Assembly (NCBI GenBank): GCA_965276665.1
Contig: OZ255620.1
Coordinates: 1,674,001-1,738,000 of the forward strand
DNA: 64,000 nt
Reading direction: 5' to 3'
Origin: CAWGJC01 sp965276665
GTDB taxonomy: Bacteria; Pseudomonadota; Alphaproteobacteria; Acetobacterales; Acetobacteraceae
Shown here: piece by piece, positions 20,500-29,400 of the stretch
How the letters are laid out: each line of letters begins with the position of its first letter
Numbering within the stretch: the stretch's first letter is position 1
The notes under the pieces: generated by a model
Database searches by the model: none
Told to the model about the DNA's origin: nothing
Seen by the model: only the letters and a program-made list of their open reading frames with translations
Made by a program: the position numbers and the translations under genes

Positions 20500-22236
20500 A
20501 TGCAGATCAACAATGTCGCCGACCTCATCACCGAGACGCTGATGCAGGCCGGGGTGAAGCGGATCTTCGGTGTCGTGGGCGACAGTCTGAACGCGTTGAC
20601 CGAAGCGCTGCGCCGGCGCCCGGCGATCGACTGGATCCATGTCCGCCACGAGGAGGTCGCGGCCTTCGCCGCGGCGGGCGCGGCGCAGATCACCGGCGAG
20701 CTAGCCGTCTGCGCCGGCTCGTGCGGCCCGGGAAACCTGCATCTGATCAATGGATTGTTCGACGCGCACCGGTCCCGCACGCCGGTTCTCGCGATCGCGG
20801 CGCATATCCCCTCCGCCGAGATCGGCGGCGGCTATTTCCAGGAGACCCACCCGCAGAACCTGTTCCGCGAATGCAGCCATTATTGCGAGCTGCTGTCGGA
20901 CACCGCGCAATTGCCCTACGTGCTGGAAAACGCGATCCGCGCCGCAGTCGGGCAGCGCGGTGTCGCGGTGGTCGTCATTCCGGGCGACCTGGCGATGCGC
21001 AAGCCGCCGGCGCGGGCGATCTCGCCCAATCCCGGCCTGCTGCCGGCCGCGCCCCTGGTGCGGCCGGCAGATGCGCAGCTCGACGCGCTGGCCGACCTGC
21101 TGAACGGCGCCGCCCGCGTCACGCTGTTCTGCGGCCGTGGCTGCGCCGACGCGCATGACCAGCTGATGGCGCTGGCCGAGGCGCTGAAGAGCCCGATGGT
21201 GCATGCGCTCGGCGGCAAGGAGCATGTCGAGTACGAGAATCCCTACGATGTCGGGATGACGGGCTTCATCGGCTTCTCCTCCGGCTATGCCGCGATGCAT
21301 GCCTGCAATGTGCTGCTGATGCTCGGCACGGATTTTCCGTACAAGCAGTTCTTCCCGCAGGACGCGAAGATCGCGCAGGTCGATATCAGGCCGGAGAATC
21401 TGGGCCGGCGCTGCAAACTCGATCTCGGCCTGGTCGGCGATGTCGGCACCACGATCGCGGCGCTGCTGCCCAGGCTCACGGTCAAGACCGACCGGGCGCA
21501 TCTCGATGACAGCCTCGCGCATTACCGCCGCGCGCGGGAGGGGCTCGACGATCTCGCCCGCGGCACGCCGGGCCGAAAGCCGATCCATCCGCAATATCTC
21601 GCCCGATTGCTGAGCGAAGCGGCCGCCGACGATGCGGTGTTCACCGCCGATGTCGGCACACCGACGATCTGGGCGGCGCGCTACCTGCGCATGAATGGCC
21701 GCCGCCGGCTCATCGGCTCCTGGGTGCACGGCTCGATGGCCAATGCGATGGCGCACGCGATCGGCATCCAGGCCTCGTGCCCGGGCCGCCAGGTGGTGTC
21801 GATGTCCGGCGATGGCGGCTTCACGATGCTGATGGGCGACCTGATCACGCTGACGCAGCACAAGCTGCCGGCGAAGATCGTGGTGTTCAACAACGGCGTC
21901 CTCGGCTTCGTGGCACTCGAGATGAAGGCGGCCGGCTTCGTCGATTACGGCACCGATCTGCAGAATCCGGATTTCGCCGCGATGGCGCGCGCCATGGGCA
22001 TCCATGCGCTGCGCGTCGAAGATCCGGGCGATCTGCCGGGGGCGGTCGCGGATATCCTGGCGCATGACGGACCGGCGCTGCTCGACGTGGTGACCGCGAA
22101 GCAGGAGCTCTCGATGCCGCCGACGATCGGGGCGGAGCAGATGAAGGGGTTCAGCCTCTACGTGCTGCGCGCGATCATGAGCGGCCGCGGCGACGAGGTC
22201 GTGGATCTCGCGAAGACCAACCTGCTGCGCCGCTGA
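20500..22236 (+). CDS. poxB: Pyruvate dehydrogenase (quinone) PoxB
   Basis: A 578-residue thiamine-diphosphate flavoenzyme that oxidises pyruvate to acetate and CO2, passing electrons to ubiquinone at the inner membrane. The N-terminal domain has the ThDP Glu in HVRHEEVAAFAAAGAAQ. The C-terminal ThDP/Mg motif begins SMSGDGGFTML and closes with VVFNN. The C-terminal ~30 residues (LRAIMSGRGDEVVDLAKTN) match the membrane-binding peptide of E. coli PoxB. The ATG at 20500 is chosen over an open frame reaching 20383 because of GAGGAGG upstream and the family start (MQINNVADLI). Confidence 0.94.
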   Translation: MQINNVADLITETLMQAGVKRIFGVVGDSLNALTEALRRRPAIDWIHVRHEEVAAFAAAGAAQITGELAVCAGSCGPGNLHLINGLFDAHRSRTPVLAIAAHIPSAEIGGGYFQETHPQNLFRECSHYCELLSDTAQLPYVLENAIRAAVGQRGVAVVVIPGDLAMRKPPARAISPNPGLLPAAPLVRPADAQLDALADLLNGAARVTLFCGRGCADAHDQLMALAEALKSPMVHALGGKEHVEYENPYDVGMTGFIGFSSGYAAMHACNVLLMLGTDFPYKQFFPQDAKIAQVDIRPENLGRRCKLDLGLVGDVGTTIAALLPRLTVKTDRAHLDDSLAHYRRAREGLDDLARGTPGRKPIHPQYLARLLSEAAADDAVFTADVGTPTIWAARYLRMNGRRRLIGSWVHGSMANAMAHAIGIQASCPGRQVVSMSGDGGFTMLMGDLITLTQHKLPAKIVVFNNGVLGFVALEMKAAGFVDYGTDLQNPDFAAMARAMGIHALRVEDPGDLPGAVADILAHDGPALLDVVTAKQELSMPPTIGAEQMKGFSLYVLRAIMSGRGDEVVDLAKTNLLRR

Positions 22237-22318
22237 CGCCGCGCGTCGAACCCAACCGGCCTTGACCCATCCGAACGGTCTTCTACCCTTCGCGCGCAGC
22301 CGGGAGGGATGACGCGCG

Positions 22319-23794
22319 ATGAGTTTGGCGATGAGCTGGGACGAATGGGCCGCGCATGACGGAGTCGGACTGGCCGATCGCGTCCGCAAGGGCGAGCTGA
22401 CGCCAACCGAGTTGGCGGCGCAGGCCGCGGCCGCCATCGCCAAGACCAATCCGGCGCTCAGCGCCGTCGTCGAGGTGTTCGACGACGTTGTCGAAGACCC
22501 GCTGAAGGATGGGATGAACCAGGCGGGCGCGTTCGCCGGCGTGCCCTATCTGATGAAGGATATCGGGCCGACGCTGAAAGGCCGGCTGCAGGAAATGGGC
22601 TCGCTGCTGATGCGCGGCAATCGCGCCGCGGCGGACAGCTATCTCGCGGGGCGGCTCCGCCATGCCGGGCTCAACATCATCGGACGCAGCACGACGCCGG
22701 AATTCGGCGTGTGCAGCTCGGCCGAGAATCCCGCCGTCTATGTGACGCGCAATCCATGGGATCTCGACTACACCACATGCGGCTCGTCGGCCGGCACCGG
22801 CGCGATGGTGGCGGCCGGCGCGCTGCCGATCTCGCACGCGACGGATGGCGGCGGGTCGATCCGCATCCCCGCCGGCGTGAACGGCAATATCGGGCTGAAA
22901 GTGTCGCGCGGCGTGTTCTCGATCGCGCCGGCCGCCTCCGATCTCACCGGGCTTGTCTCGATCCAGGGCTGCCATACCCGCACGGTGCGCGACACCGCCG
23001 CCTTCGTCGATGCGTGCCGCGGCGGCGCGCCGGGCGAGTTCATGCCGTACTGGACGCAGCCGGAAAGCTGTTCCGATCTCGTCACGCGCCACCCCGGACG
23101 GCTGCGCATCGCGCTCTCGCATGAATGGGGCGATTACCGCGCGACGCCGCATTTCGTCGCCGAGCTGGAGCGGGTCGGCCGCTTTCTCGAAGGTCTAGGC
23201 CATCACGTGGAATGGGCGCTGCCGGCGGTGGATTTCCGTGCCGCCTTTGCCGCGCAGACCACCTGCTACATCAGCAATTTCGCGCAGACGATCGCCAACT
23301 TGCTCACCCAGCTCGGGCTCGAGCGGCCGGCCGCCGATCTGGTCGAGCCGATCAACATCAAGATCTGGGAAGCGGGTCTGCCGACATCCTACGGTGAGCG
23401 GGCACGGATGCAGGCGGTGTTCAACACCACCGCGCGCGCCTTCGGCGCCTTCTTCGAGGAATGGGACATCATCCTGACGCCGATCACCGCCCTGCCGACG
23501 CCGCGCATCGGCGCCACCGAATATCTGACGATCAGCGACAATCCCTCGGTGCTCGATTGGTTCGGGAATCTCTGGCAGAACTTCGCCTATACGCCGCTCG
23601 CCAATCTCTGCGGCATTCCCGGAATTTCCCTGCCGCTTGCCGCGCAGGAGAACGGATTGCCGCTCGGCATTCAGGCGCAGGCGCGGCAAGCCAATGACGG
23701 GCTGCTGCTGCAGCTCGCCGCGCAGATCGAGCGGGCGATCGACGGGAAATGGAATGCCGGCCGCGTGCCGGGCGTGCATGTCACCAAAGGCTGA
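22319..23794 (+). CDS. Amidase signature family hydrolase
   Basis: A 491-residue amidase. The Ser-cisSer-Lys triad is visible as Lys80 (YLMKDIG), Ser156 (TTCGSSAGTG) and Ser180 (DGGGSIRIP), with the family spacing of 24 between the serines. The GGSSGG motif is replaced by CGSSAGTG. It hydrolyses a carboxylic amide; the overall shape resembles 6-aminohexanoate-cyclic-dimer hydrolase-type amidases, but the substrate cannot be assigned. A gGGAGGG Shine-Dalgarno lies 10 nt ahead of the ATG. It sits between poxB and a peptide-type binding protein on the same strand, suggesting use of imported amides or peptides. The frame stays open for 48 codons past its TGA. Confidence 0.87.
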   Translation: MSLAMSWDEWAAHDGVGLADRVRKGELTPTELAAQAAAAIAKTNPALSAVVEVFDDVVEDPLKDGMNQAGAFAGVPYLMKDIGPTLKGRLQEMGSLLMRGNRAAADSYLAGRLRHAGLNIIGRSTTPEFGVCSSAENPAVYVTRNPWDLDYTTCGSSAGTGAMVAAGALPISHATDGGGSIRIPAGVNGNIGLKVSRGVFSIAPAASDLTGLVSIQGCHTRTVRDTAAFVDACRGGAPGEFMPYWTQPESCSDLVTRHPGRLRIALSHEWGDYRATPHFVAELERVGRFLEGLGHHVEWALPAVDFRAAFAAQTTCYISNFAQTIANLLTQLGLERPAADLVEPINIKIWEAGLPTSYGERARMQAVFNTTARAFGAFFEEWDIILTPITALPTPRIGATEYLTISDNPSVLDWFGNLWQNFAYTPLANLCGIPGISLPLAAQENGLPLGIQAQARQANDGLLLQLAAQIERAIDGKWNAGRVPGVHVTKG

Positions 23795-23941
23795 GGAGTT
23801 TTCCCTGACGCGGGCCATCTTGCTCTCCGGTTGAACAATGTCGCCGATGATGCACAATCGTGGCGGGAGGCGATGATCCGCGATGTCGGCGGGCAGCAGC
23901 TCTGCCTGTTCGGCGCCGAGCAGCGGAAAAGGACAGGGTGA
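23795..23941 (+). other. Open frame following the amidase stop, possible small protein or lost C-terminus
   Basis: After the amidase TGA the same frame is open for 48 codons and ends in a TGA that overlaps the next ATG (TGATG, 23939-23943). It would encode a protein-like sequence including DAQSWREAMIRDVGG. Possible starts are TTG at 23831 and ATG at 23873, the latter right behind GGGAGG at a too-short distance. It could be a coupled leader peptide, an eroded gene or chance. I do not recognise it. Confidence 0.2.
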
Positions 23942-25527
23942 TGAAGTCAGTCCGGAACATGGCCGCGATCGGGTTGTGCCTGATGCTTGCCGGCACCATC
24001 GCGCTGACCCGCGCCCGCGCGGCTGATCTGACGATGGGCATCGCGGTCGAGCCTGACAGCATCGATCCGCATTTCCATTGGTTCGGCGGTGATCTGAACG
24101 TCAGCTTCCAGATTTTCGAGCCGCTGGTCCGGCTGGGCGCCAACGGCACATTGTCGCCGGGCCTCGCGACGTCCTGGAAGCCACTCGATGACACGAGCTG
24201 GGAATTCACCCTGCGCCCGGGCGTCACCTTCCAGGACGGCACGGCGCTGAGCGCGTCCGATGTCGCCTTCACCTACCAGCGCGCGCCGACCGTGCCGCGC
24301 AGCCCGAGCGGATTCGGGCCGTTCCTGCGCCGCGTGGCGAGCGTGGACGTGCCCGATAACGGGCATGTGGTGGTCCACACCGCCGGGCCGGATCCGCTGT
24401 TGCCCACCGATCTCGCGATGATCGGCATCGTCTCACGCCATGTCGGCGGGGGTGCCTCGACCCAAGATTACAATTCCAGCCATGCCGCGATCGGCACCGG
24501 TCCCTATCGCTTTGGCTCCTGGCTGCATGGCGATCGCATCACGCTCGAACGCAACGATGCCTATTGGGACGCCGCGCCGCCCTGGGACACTGTCACGCTG
24601 CGCTTCATCCCCGATGCCGCCGCGCGGCTCGCCGCCTTCCGCGCAGGCGACGTGGCGCTGATCGACGCCGTTCCGCTCGATGATGCGCCGGCGCTGAAGC
24701 GCGACGCGGCGTTCCGCGTGCGGGAGGCCGTCTCCAACAACGTCATCGCATTCCAGCTCGATGTGAGCGCGCGCAAGCCCCCCTTCGTCACCGGGCCGAA
24801 CGGCGAGGCGCTGAGCGTCAACCCGCTTGCCGATGTGCGGGTGCGGCGCGCGCTGGCAATGGCGATCAACCGTCCGCTGCTCAGGGACCGGCTGATGAAC
24901 GGCGAGATGGCGGTGGCCGACCAGATGATGGCGCCCGGGCAGTTCGGCTACGATCCGAAGCTGCAGCCGATCCCCTACGATCCGGCACAGGGCAGGCAGC
25001 TGCTCGCGGAATCCGGCTATCCGGGCGGGTTCCGCCTCACCATGCAATGCCAGGCCGACCGCTACCCGAACGGCGCGCAGCTCTGCGAGGCGGCGGCGCA
25101 GATGTTCACGCGCATCGGCGTGCGCGCCACCCCGGACCCGATGCCGCATCTCACCTTCATCGGCCACGCCAACCGGCACGAATACAGCCTGTTCACCATG
25201 TTCATGCTGAACGACACCGAAGAGCCGAGCCAGGCGATGATGCAGATGTTCGCCACGCAGAACGCGGCGAAAGGCTGGGGGATCATGAATCGCGGCCAGT
25301 TCGACGATGGCGGGTTCGACCAGCTGCTCGAGGCGGCGGAGCGTCAGGTCGATCCCGCCGCGCGGGAAGCGACGTTGCGCCGCGCGGAGGACATGCTCAC
25401 CACGCACGTCGCGTGGATCCCGCTGCTGCGACCGCTGAACATCGAGGCGATGCGCGCGACGCTCGATCACGCGCCGCGCGGCGATGGCTACGTGCTGGCG
25501 GCCGATGTGCATCCCGCCGGCAAGTAG
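23941..25527 (+). CDS. ABC transporter substrate-binding protein, peptide/opine type (family 5)
   Basis: A 528-residue periplasmic binding protein of the DppA/OppA family. A Sec signal peptide covers residues 1-27 (cleavage after ARA). Family motifs include PDSIDPHF, LSPGLATSWKPLDDTSWEF and ALSASDVAFTY, and the C-terminal DHAPRGDGYVLAADVHP. The start is the ATG at 23941, giving a clean signal peptide; the frame is open upstream. No permease or ATPase genes adjoin it, so it must work with a transporter encoded elsewhere. With the amidase and the two gamma-glutamyltransferases it may serve peptide or gamma-glutamyl compound use. Its TAG stop belongs to the following repeat. Confidence 0.9.
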   Translation: MKSVRNMAAIGLCLMLAGTIALTRARAADLTMGIAVEPDSIDPHFHWFGGDLNVSFQIFEPLVRLGANGTLSPGLATSWKPLDDTSWEFTLRPGVTFQDGTALSASDVAFTYQRAPTVPRSPSGFGPFLRRVASVDVPDNGHVVVHTAGPDPLLPTDLAMIGIVSRHVGGGASTQDYNSSHAAIGTGPYRFGSWLHGDRITLERNDAYWDAAPPWDTVTLRFIPDAAARLAAFRAGDVALIDAVPLDDAPALKRDAAFRVREAVSNNVIAFQLDVSARKPPFVTGPNGEALSVNPLADVRVRRALAMAINRPLLRDRLMNGEMAVADQMMAPGQFGYDPKLQPIPYDPAQGRQLLAESGYPGGFRLTMQCQADRYPNGAQLCEAAAQMFTRIGVRATPDPMPHLTFIGHANRHEYSLFTMFMLNDTEEPSQAMMQMFATQNAAKGWGIMNRGQFDDGGFDQLLEAAERQVDPAAREATLRRAEDMLTTHVAWIPLLRPLNIEAMRATLDHAPRGDGYVLAADVHPAGK

Positions 25528-25590
25528 AGCATCATCCGATCCAACGGATTCGTGCGAGCGGATAAAGATGCCCGCCAAAATAAAGAGCTA
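25525..25590 (+). repeat. 66-bp repeat, module A copy 2
   Basis: Same length and layout as the copy at 1220-1285: TAGAGCATCATCCGATC, complementary arm, and an A-rich tail ending AAAGAGCTA. Its first TAG is the stop codon of the binding-protein gene. It shares its right TA with module D copy 2. Confidence 0.85.
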
Positions 25591-25642
25591 AAGCATTTTG
25601 ACCTTCGGTGGAGTCGGCGCCGGCTTAACTGAAAATGCTCTA
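25589..25642 (+). repeat. Module D copy 2, internally deleted (54 bp)
   Basis: It keeps both ends of the 127-bp module (TAAAGCATTTTGACCTTC at the left, CTTAACTGAAAATGCTCTA at the right) but lacks 73 bp of the centre. The joint falls at CGGCGCCG, an 8-bp sequence present on both arms of the full module, so the deletion probably arose between those short repeats. Confidence 0.85.
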
Positions 25643-25682
25643 GAGCCTGTGGAGTGAGCGAACGCGAACCGATCGCGCTCTA
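25641..25682 (+). repeat. 42-bp repeat, module C copy 2
   Basis: It reads TAGAGCCTGTGGAGTGAGCG to GCGCTCTA and is TA-flanked. It directly follows module D, sharing its TA. This D-C junction is the uninterrupted counterpart of the site where the IS630 element sits near position 51/1096. Confidence 0.85.
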
Positions 25683-25701
25683 GCGGGCAGCGATCGCCGG
25701 A

Positions 25702-27453
25702 TCAGCGGCCGATCGCGTAGGCGGTGCGGCGCGGATCGGCGCCGCCATGCAGCACGCCGGTCCCATGATCGACGCGGATCGCGCCGAGCGATCCGGCGCT
25801 GCCGGTCCAGCCTGGCCACGCCTTGATGCCATGGCCGAGCGCCTGCAGCCGAGCGAGCACGGATGGGTCGACGCGGCCCTCGATATTCGCCTGGCCGGGC
25901 GAATAGGGATGCGGATCGGAGGAACGCGGATAGCTGTAGGTCGCGCAGCGCGGCGCCTCCATCGCGGCCTGCACATCCATGCCGAAATCGATCACGTTGA
26001 TCAGGAACTGCACCATCGCCTGCGGCTGCACGTCGTTGCCGGGCGTGCCGTATGGCATGACGAGGCGCCCGTCCTTCAGCACCATGCCCGGGCTCGGCGT
26101 GAGCCGCGGGCGCTTGCGCGGCGCCATCACGCTCGGATGATCGGGATCGAGCCAGGATTGCATGCCGCGGCTCGAAATCATGAAGCCGTATCCCGGCACT
26201 AGCGGCGCGCTGGTCACGCCGTCGCTCGGCGTGGCGGAGAAGGCGTTGCCCGCGCTGTCAACCACGCAGAGATAGCTGGTATCCGGCTCCACCACGCCCG
26301 GCGCTGCATCGGGATGCCGCCAACGGCTGGCCTCGCGCCGCGGCGGCGCGGCCGAGAATGCCCAAGGCTCGCCCGGCTCCGGCATGCCGGGCGACGCGCG
26401 ATGCGGATCGATGCGCGATCGCCATTGCGCGCCGTATCCCTTCGCGAGCAGCCCGTCCATCGGCACGGCGCCGAAACGTGGATCGGTGAAATACTTGTCG
26501 CGATCGGCAAAGGCCGCTTTCAGCGCCTCGATCACCAGATGGTAGAGCGCCGCGCTGTTCGCGCCGAGGCTTGCGATGTCGTAGCCCTCGAGGATGTTCA
26601 GCGCCATCGGCACCACCGGCCCCTGGCACCACGGGCCGCACGCATGAATGTCGTAGCCGCGATAATTGAGGCTGACGCTCGGCTCGATGGCGACGCGGAA
26701 CGCCGCGAGATCCTGCAAGGTGATCCAACCACCTTCGGCGGCAACGAAATTCGCCATCGCCTGGCCGATCTCGCCCGTGTAGAAGCACGCACGCGCCGCT
26801 TCCAGCCCAGCCTCGCGGCTGGGTGCGCCCTGCTCCGCCGCCGCCAGAATTCGCAGCGTGCGCGCGAGATCGCGCTGGACCACGCGCCGGCCGACCGCGA
26901 CCGGCTCGCCATCCGGCAGAAAGACGGCGCGCGTGGACGCCCAGCCGCGCATCGCGCGCAGCGATGCTTCGTCCGACAACGTCTCATGCATGACCGGATG
27001 CATCGCGAAACCGTCTTCCGCGAGCTCGATAGCGGAATCGGCAATTTCGCCGAACCGCATCGTGCCGTGGCGCTGCAAGGTGGTCAGCCACGCGTCCATC
27101 GCCGCCGGCATGATGCAGCGATGGATGCCGCGCCCCATGCGGCCGCCGCGCTCGCGACGGAAGAATTCGGGATCCGCGGCGGCCGGCCACCAGCCAAGGC
27201 CGCTGATCGTCTCCACCGCCCCGCTATCGGCATGGAAAATGCAGATCGGCGCGACGCCGCCGATATTGGTGAGATCCGGCTGCAGCACGTTGACGCAGAG
27301 CGCGGCGGCGACACCGGCATCGAATGCATTGCCGCCCTTGTCGAGAATCCGCATGCCCGCGGCGGCGGCGAGGTAGTGGCCGGCCGAGATCATGTAGCGG
27401 GTGCCCATGATGACGGGCCGCGTCGTCGCCGCGACCCAATGCGCGTCTGCCAT
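25702..27453 (-). CDS. Gamma-glutamyltransferase family protein (Ntn hydrolase), paralogue 1
   Basis: A 583-residue member of the gamma-glutamyltranspeptidase family. The catalytic nucleophile after self-cleavage would be Thr392 in DTSYLCVVD; classical enzymes have TTH at this place, here it is TSY. GGNAFDAGVAAALCVNVLQPDLTNIGG and the C-terminal GTPGNDVQPQ are family landmarks. No signal peptide is visible, so it is probably cytoplasmic, unlike E. coli Ggt. The start is ATG 27453 (MADAHWVAATTRP); the frame continues far upstream only as the shadow of the divergent paralogue. It may act on glutathione or gamma-glutamyl conjugates, or as an acylase. Confidence 0.88.
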   Translation of the reverse strand: MADAHWVAATTRPVIMGTRYMISAGHYLAAAAGMRILDKGGNAFDAGVAAALCVNVLQPDLTNIGGVAPICIFHADSGAVETISGLGWWPAAADPEFFRRERGGRMGRGIHRCIMPAAMDAWLTTLQRHGTMRFGEIADSAIELAEDGFAMHPVMHETLSDEASLRAMRGWASTRAVFLPDGEPVAVGRRVVQRDLARTLRILAAAEQGAPSREAGLEAARACFYTGEIGQAMANFVAAEGGWITLQDLAAFRVAIEPSVSLNYRGYDIHACGPWCQGPVVPMALNILEGYDIASLGANSAALYHLVIEALKAAFADRDKYFTDPRFGAVPMDGLLAKGYGAQWRSRIDPHRASPGMPEPGEPWAFSAAPPRREASRWRHPDAAPGVVEPDTSYLCVVDSAGNAFSATPSDGVTSAPLVPGYGFMISSRGMQSWLDPDHPSVMAPRKRPRLTPSPGMVLKDGRLVMPYGTPGNDVQPQAMVQFLINVIDFGMDVQAAMEAPRCATYSYPRSSDPHPYSPGQANIEGRVDPSVLARLQALGHGIKAWPGWTGSAGSLGAIRVDHGTGVLHGGADPRRTAYAIGR

Positions 27454-27612
27454 CGCCTGATCCCGGACCGCCGTGCGCAAAAACTCTGCGCCCGGCATCA
27501 CCGACGCGTCAACGCCGCGACGATCCGGGAGGCTGGGCGCGCCCGCTGAGATGGGTCTAGACTGCGTGCGGGCGCACGCCGCCGCGCCCTGTCGCGAAGT
27601 TCGGAGGATGCT
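27454..27612. promoter_or_regulatory. Divergent promoter region between two gamma-glutamyltransferase paralogues
   Basis: 159 nt separate the two divergent starts. A GGAGG-like RBS (CGGAGGATGCT) precedes the plus-strand ATG at 27613. I see no clear palindromic operator. Confidence 0.4.
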
Positions 27613-29349
27613 ATGGCCGATTTCGTCACGCCGACCTTCCGGCCGATGATCACCTCCGCGAAATATGCGGTCGCCGCCGGACATTACCTCGCCTCGCAGG
27701 CCGGCATGCGCATTCTTCAGCAGGGCGGGAACGCGATCGACGCGGGTGTCGCCGCCGGCATCTGCATCAACGTCACGCAGCCCGATCTCACGAATTTCGG
27801 GGGCGTCGCGCCGATCATCCTCTATCTGGCGAAAACGCAGGAGGTGATCTCGATCTCCGGGCTCGGCCGCTGGCCGAAGAAAGCCTCTCTCGAATATTTC
27901 CGCGATGAGTTGAACGGCGAGATCCCGCTCGGCGTGCGCAACGCCATCACGCCGTCCGCCTGCGATGCCTGGCTGACCGCGCTGTCGCGCTACGGCACCT
28001 TCACCCTCGCCCAGGTGCTCGAGCCGGCGCTGGAGCTGGCGACGGACGGGTTTCCCGCGAGCCGGCTGCTCTCCCACATGCTGACCGGCGTGCACGCCAA
28101 TGTCAGCCAATGGCCATCCTCCGCCGAATACACGCGCAAGGACGGCACGCCGTATCAGGCCGGCGACATGATCCGTCAGCCGACGCTCGCGCGCACCTTC
28201 CGGACATTGATCGCGGCGGAAAAGGCCGCCGCATCGAGCGGCCGCGCCGCCGCCATCATGGCCGCCCGCGACGTGTTCTACAAAGGCGAGCTCGCCGAGA
28301 AGATGGCGCGTTTCTCGCAGGAGCAGGGCGGATTCCTCGATTACGACGATCTGGCGAGCTTCTCGGTCGGCGTCGAGCCGCCGGTGAAGACGAGCTATCG
28401 CGGCTACGAGGTCTATGCCTGTGGCCCGTGGTGCCAGGGACCGGTGCTGCCCCAGACCCTGAGCATCCTCGAGAATTACGACCTCGCTTCGTACGGCCAC
28501 AACTCGCCGAAAGCGCTGCACGTGATCGCCGAGGCGCTGAAAGCGAGCTTCGCCGACCGCCATGCCTATATCGGCGATCCGGATTTCGTCGACGTGCCGA
28601 TCGATGGTTTGCTGAACAAGGATTACGCGAAGGAATGGGTCGAGCGCATCTCGCTCACCGAGGCATGGAGCGACATGCCGGAGCCCGGCAACCCCTGGGC
28701 GTTCGAGGGCAAGGCGCAACCGACCGGCTATCGCGCGCCGGTGCCGCAGCCCGGGCCGATCGGATCCGACACCAGCTATCTCTGCGTGGTCGATGCCGAG
28801 GGCAACGGATTTTCCGCGACGCCGAGCGACGGCGTGCGCTACACGCCCGTGGTGCCGGAGGTCGGCGTGGTGCTCTCGCCGCGCGGTTTTCAGAGCTGGC
28901 TCGATCCGCGGCACCCGGCCTCGCTGCAGCCCGGCAAGCGGCCCCGCCTCACCCCCAATCCGGCGCTCATGCTGAAGGATGGCAAGTTGGCGATGACGTT
29001 CGGCACGCCCGGCCTCGACGTGCAGCCGCAGGCGATGACGCAGCTCGTCGTGAACACGGTGGATTTCGGCATGGATCCGCAGGCGGCGATCGAGCAGCCG
29101 CGTCTCGCCACCTATAGTTTTCCGGCCAGCCAGCACCCGCACAACTACACGCCGGGCCTGCTCTGCGCGGAAGGCCGCATCCCGGATGCGACGCTCGGCG
29201 AGCTCGCAGCCCTCGGCCACAAGGTGAGCAAATGGCCGGATTTCATCGCCGCGGCCGGGGCGCTCTGCGCGGTCCGCGCCGACACCGAATACGGCCCGCG
29301 TGCCGCCGGCGCCGATCCACGCCGCACCGCCTATGCGATGGGCTGGTGA
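27613..29349 (+). CDS. Gamma-glutamyltransferase family protein (Ntn hydrolase), paralogue 2
   Basis: A 578-residue paralogue of the gene at 25702-27453, alignable from end to end (AGHYLASQAGMRILQQGGNA, CGPWCQGPVLPQTLSILENYD, GTPGLDVQPQAM). The predicted nucleophile is Thr387 in DTSYLCVVD, again with TSY in place of TTH. No signal peptide is seen. The divergent pair of full-length paralogues suggests an ancient local duplication with inversion, or two enzymes for related substrates under shared control. The substrate is not deducible from sequence. Confidence 0.88.
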   Translation: MADFVTPTFRPMITSAKYAVAAGHYLASQAGMRILQQGGNAIDAGVAAGICINVTQPDLTNFGGVAPIILYLAKTQEVISISGLGRWPKKASLEYFRDELNGEIPLGVRNAITPSACDAWLTALSRYGTFTLAQVLEPALELATDGFPASRLLSHMLTGVHANVSQWPSSAEYTRKDGTPYQAGDMIRQPTLARTFRTLIAAEKAAASSGRAAAIMAARDVFYKGELAEKMARFSQEQGGFLDYDDLASFSVGVEPPVKTSYRGYEVYACGPWCQGPVLPQTLSILENYDLASYGHNSPKALHVIAEALKASFADRHAYIGDPDFVDVPIDGLLNKDYAKEWVERISLTEAWSDMPEPGNPWAFEGKAQPTGYRAPVPQPGPIGSDTSYLCVVDAEGNGFSATPSDGVRYTPVVPEVGVVLSPRGFQSWLDPRHPASLQPGKRPRLTPNPALMLKDGKLAMTFGTPGLDVQPQAMTQLVVNTVDFGMDPQAAIEQPRLATYSFPASQHPHNYTPGLLCAEGRIPDATLGELAALGHKVSKWPDFIAAAGALCAVRADTEYGPRAAGADPRRTAYAMGW

Positions 29350-29400
29350 GGAAAATACTGGTGACGAAGGGGCCGAGCCGAGCCGCCCGACCTTCCCGCC

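Noticed and set aside
25702..29220. A continuous 1172-codon minus-strand frame
   Set aside because: Only the part up to 27453 has gamma-glutamyltransferase homology; the rest is antisense to the plus-strand paralogue and has no protein-like motifs. Long antisense frames are expected at this GC content.
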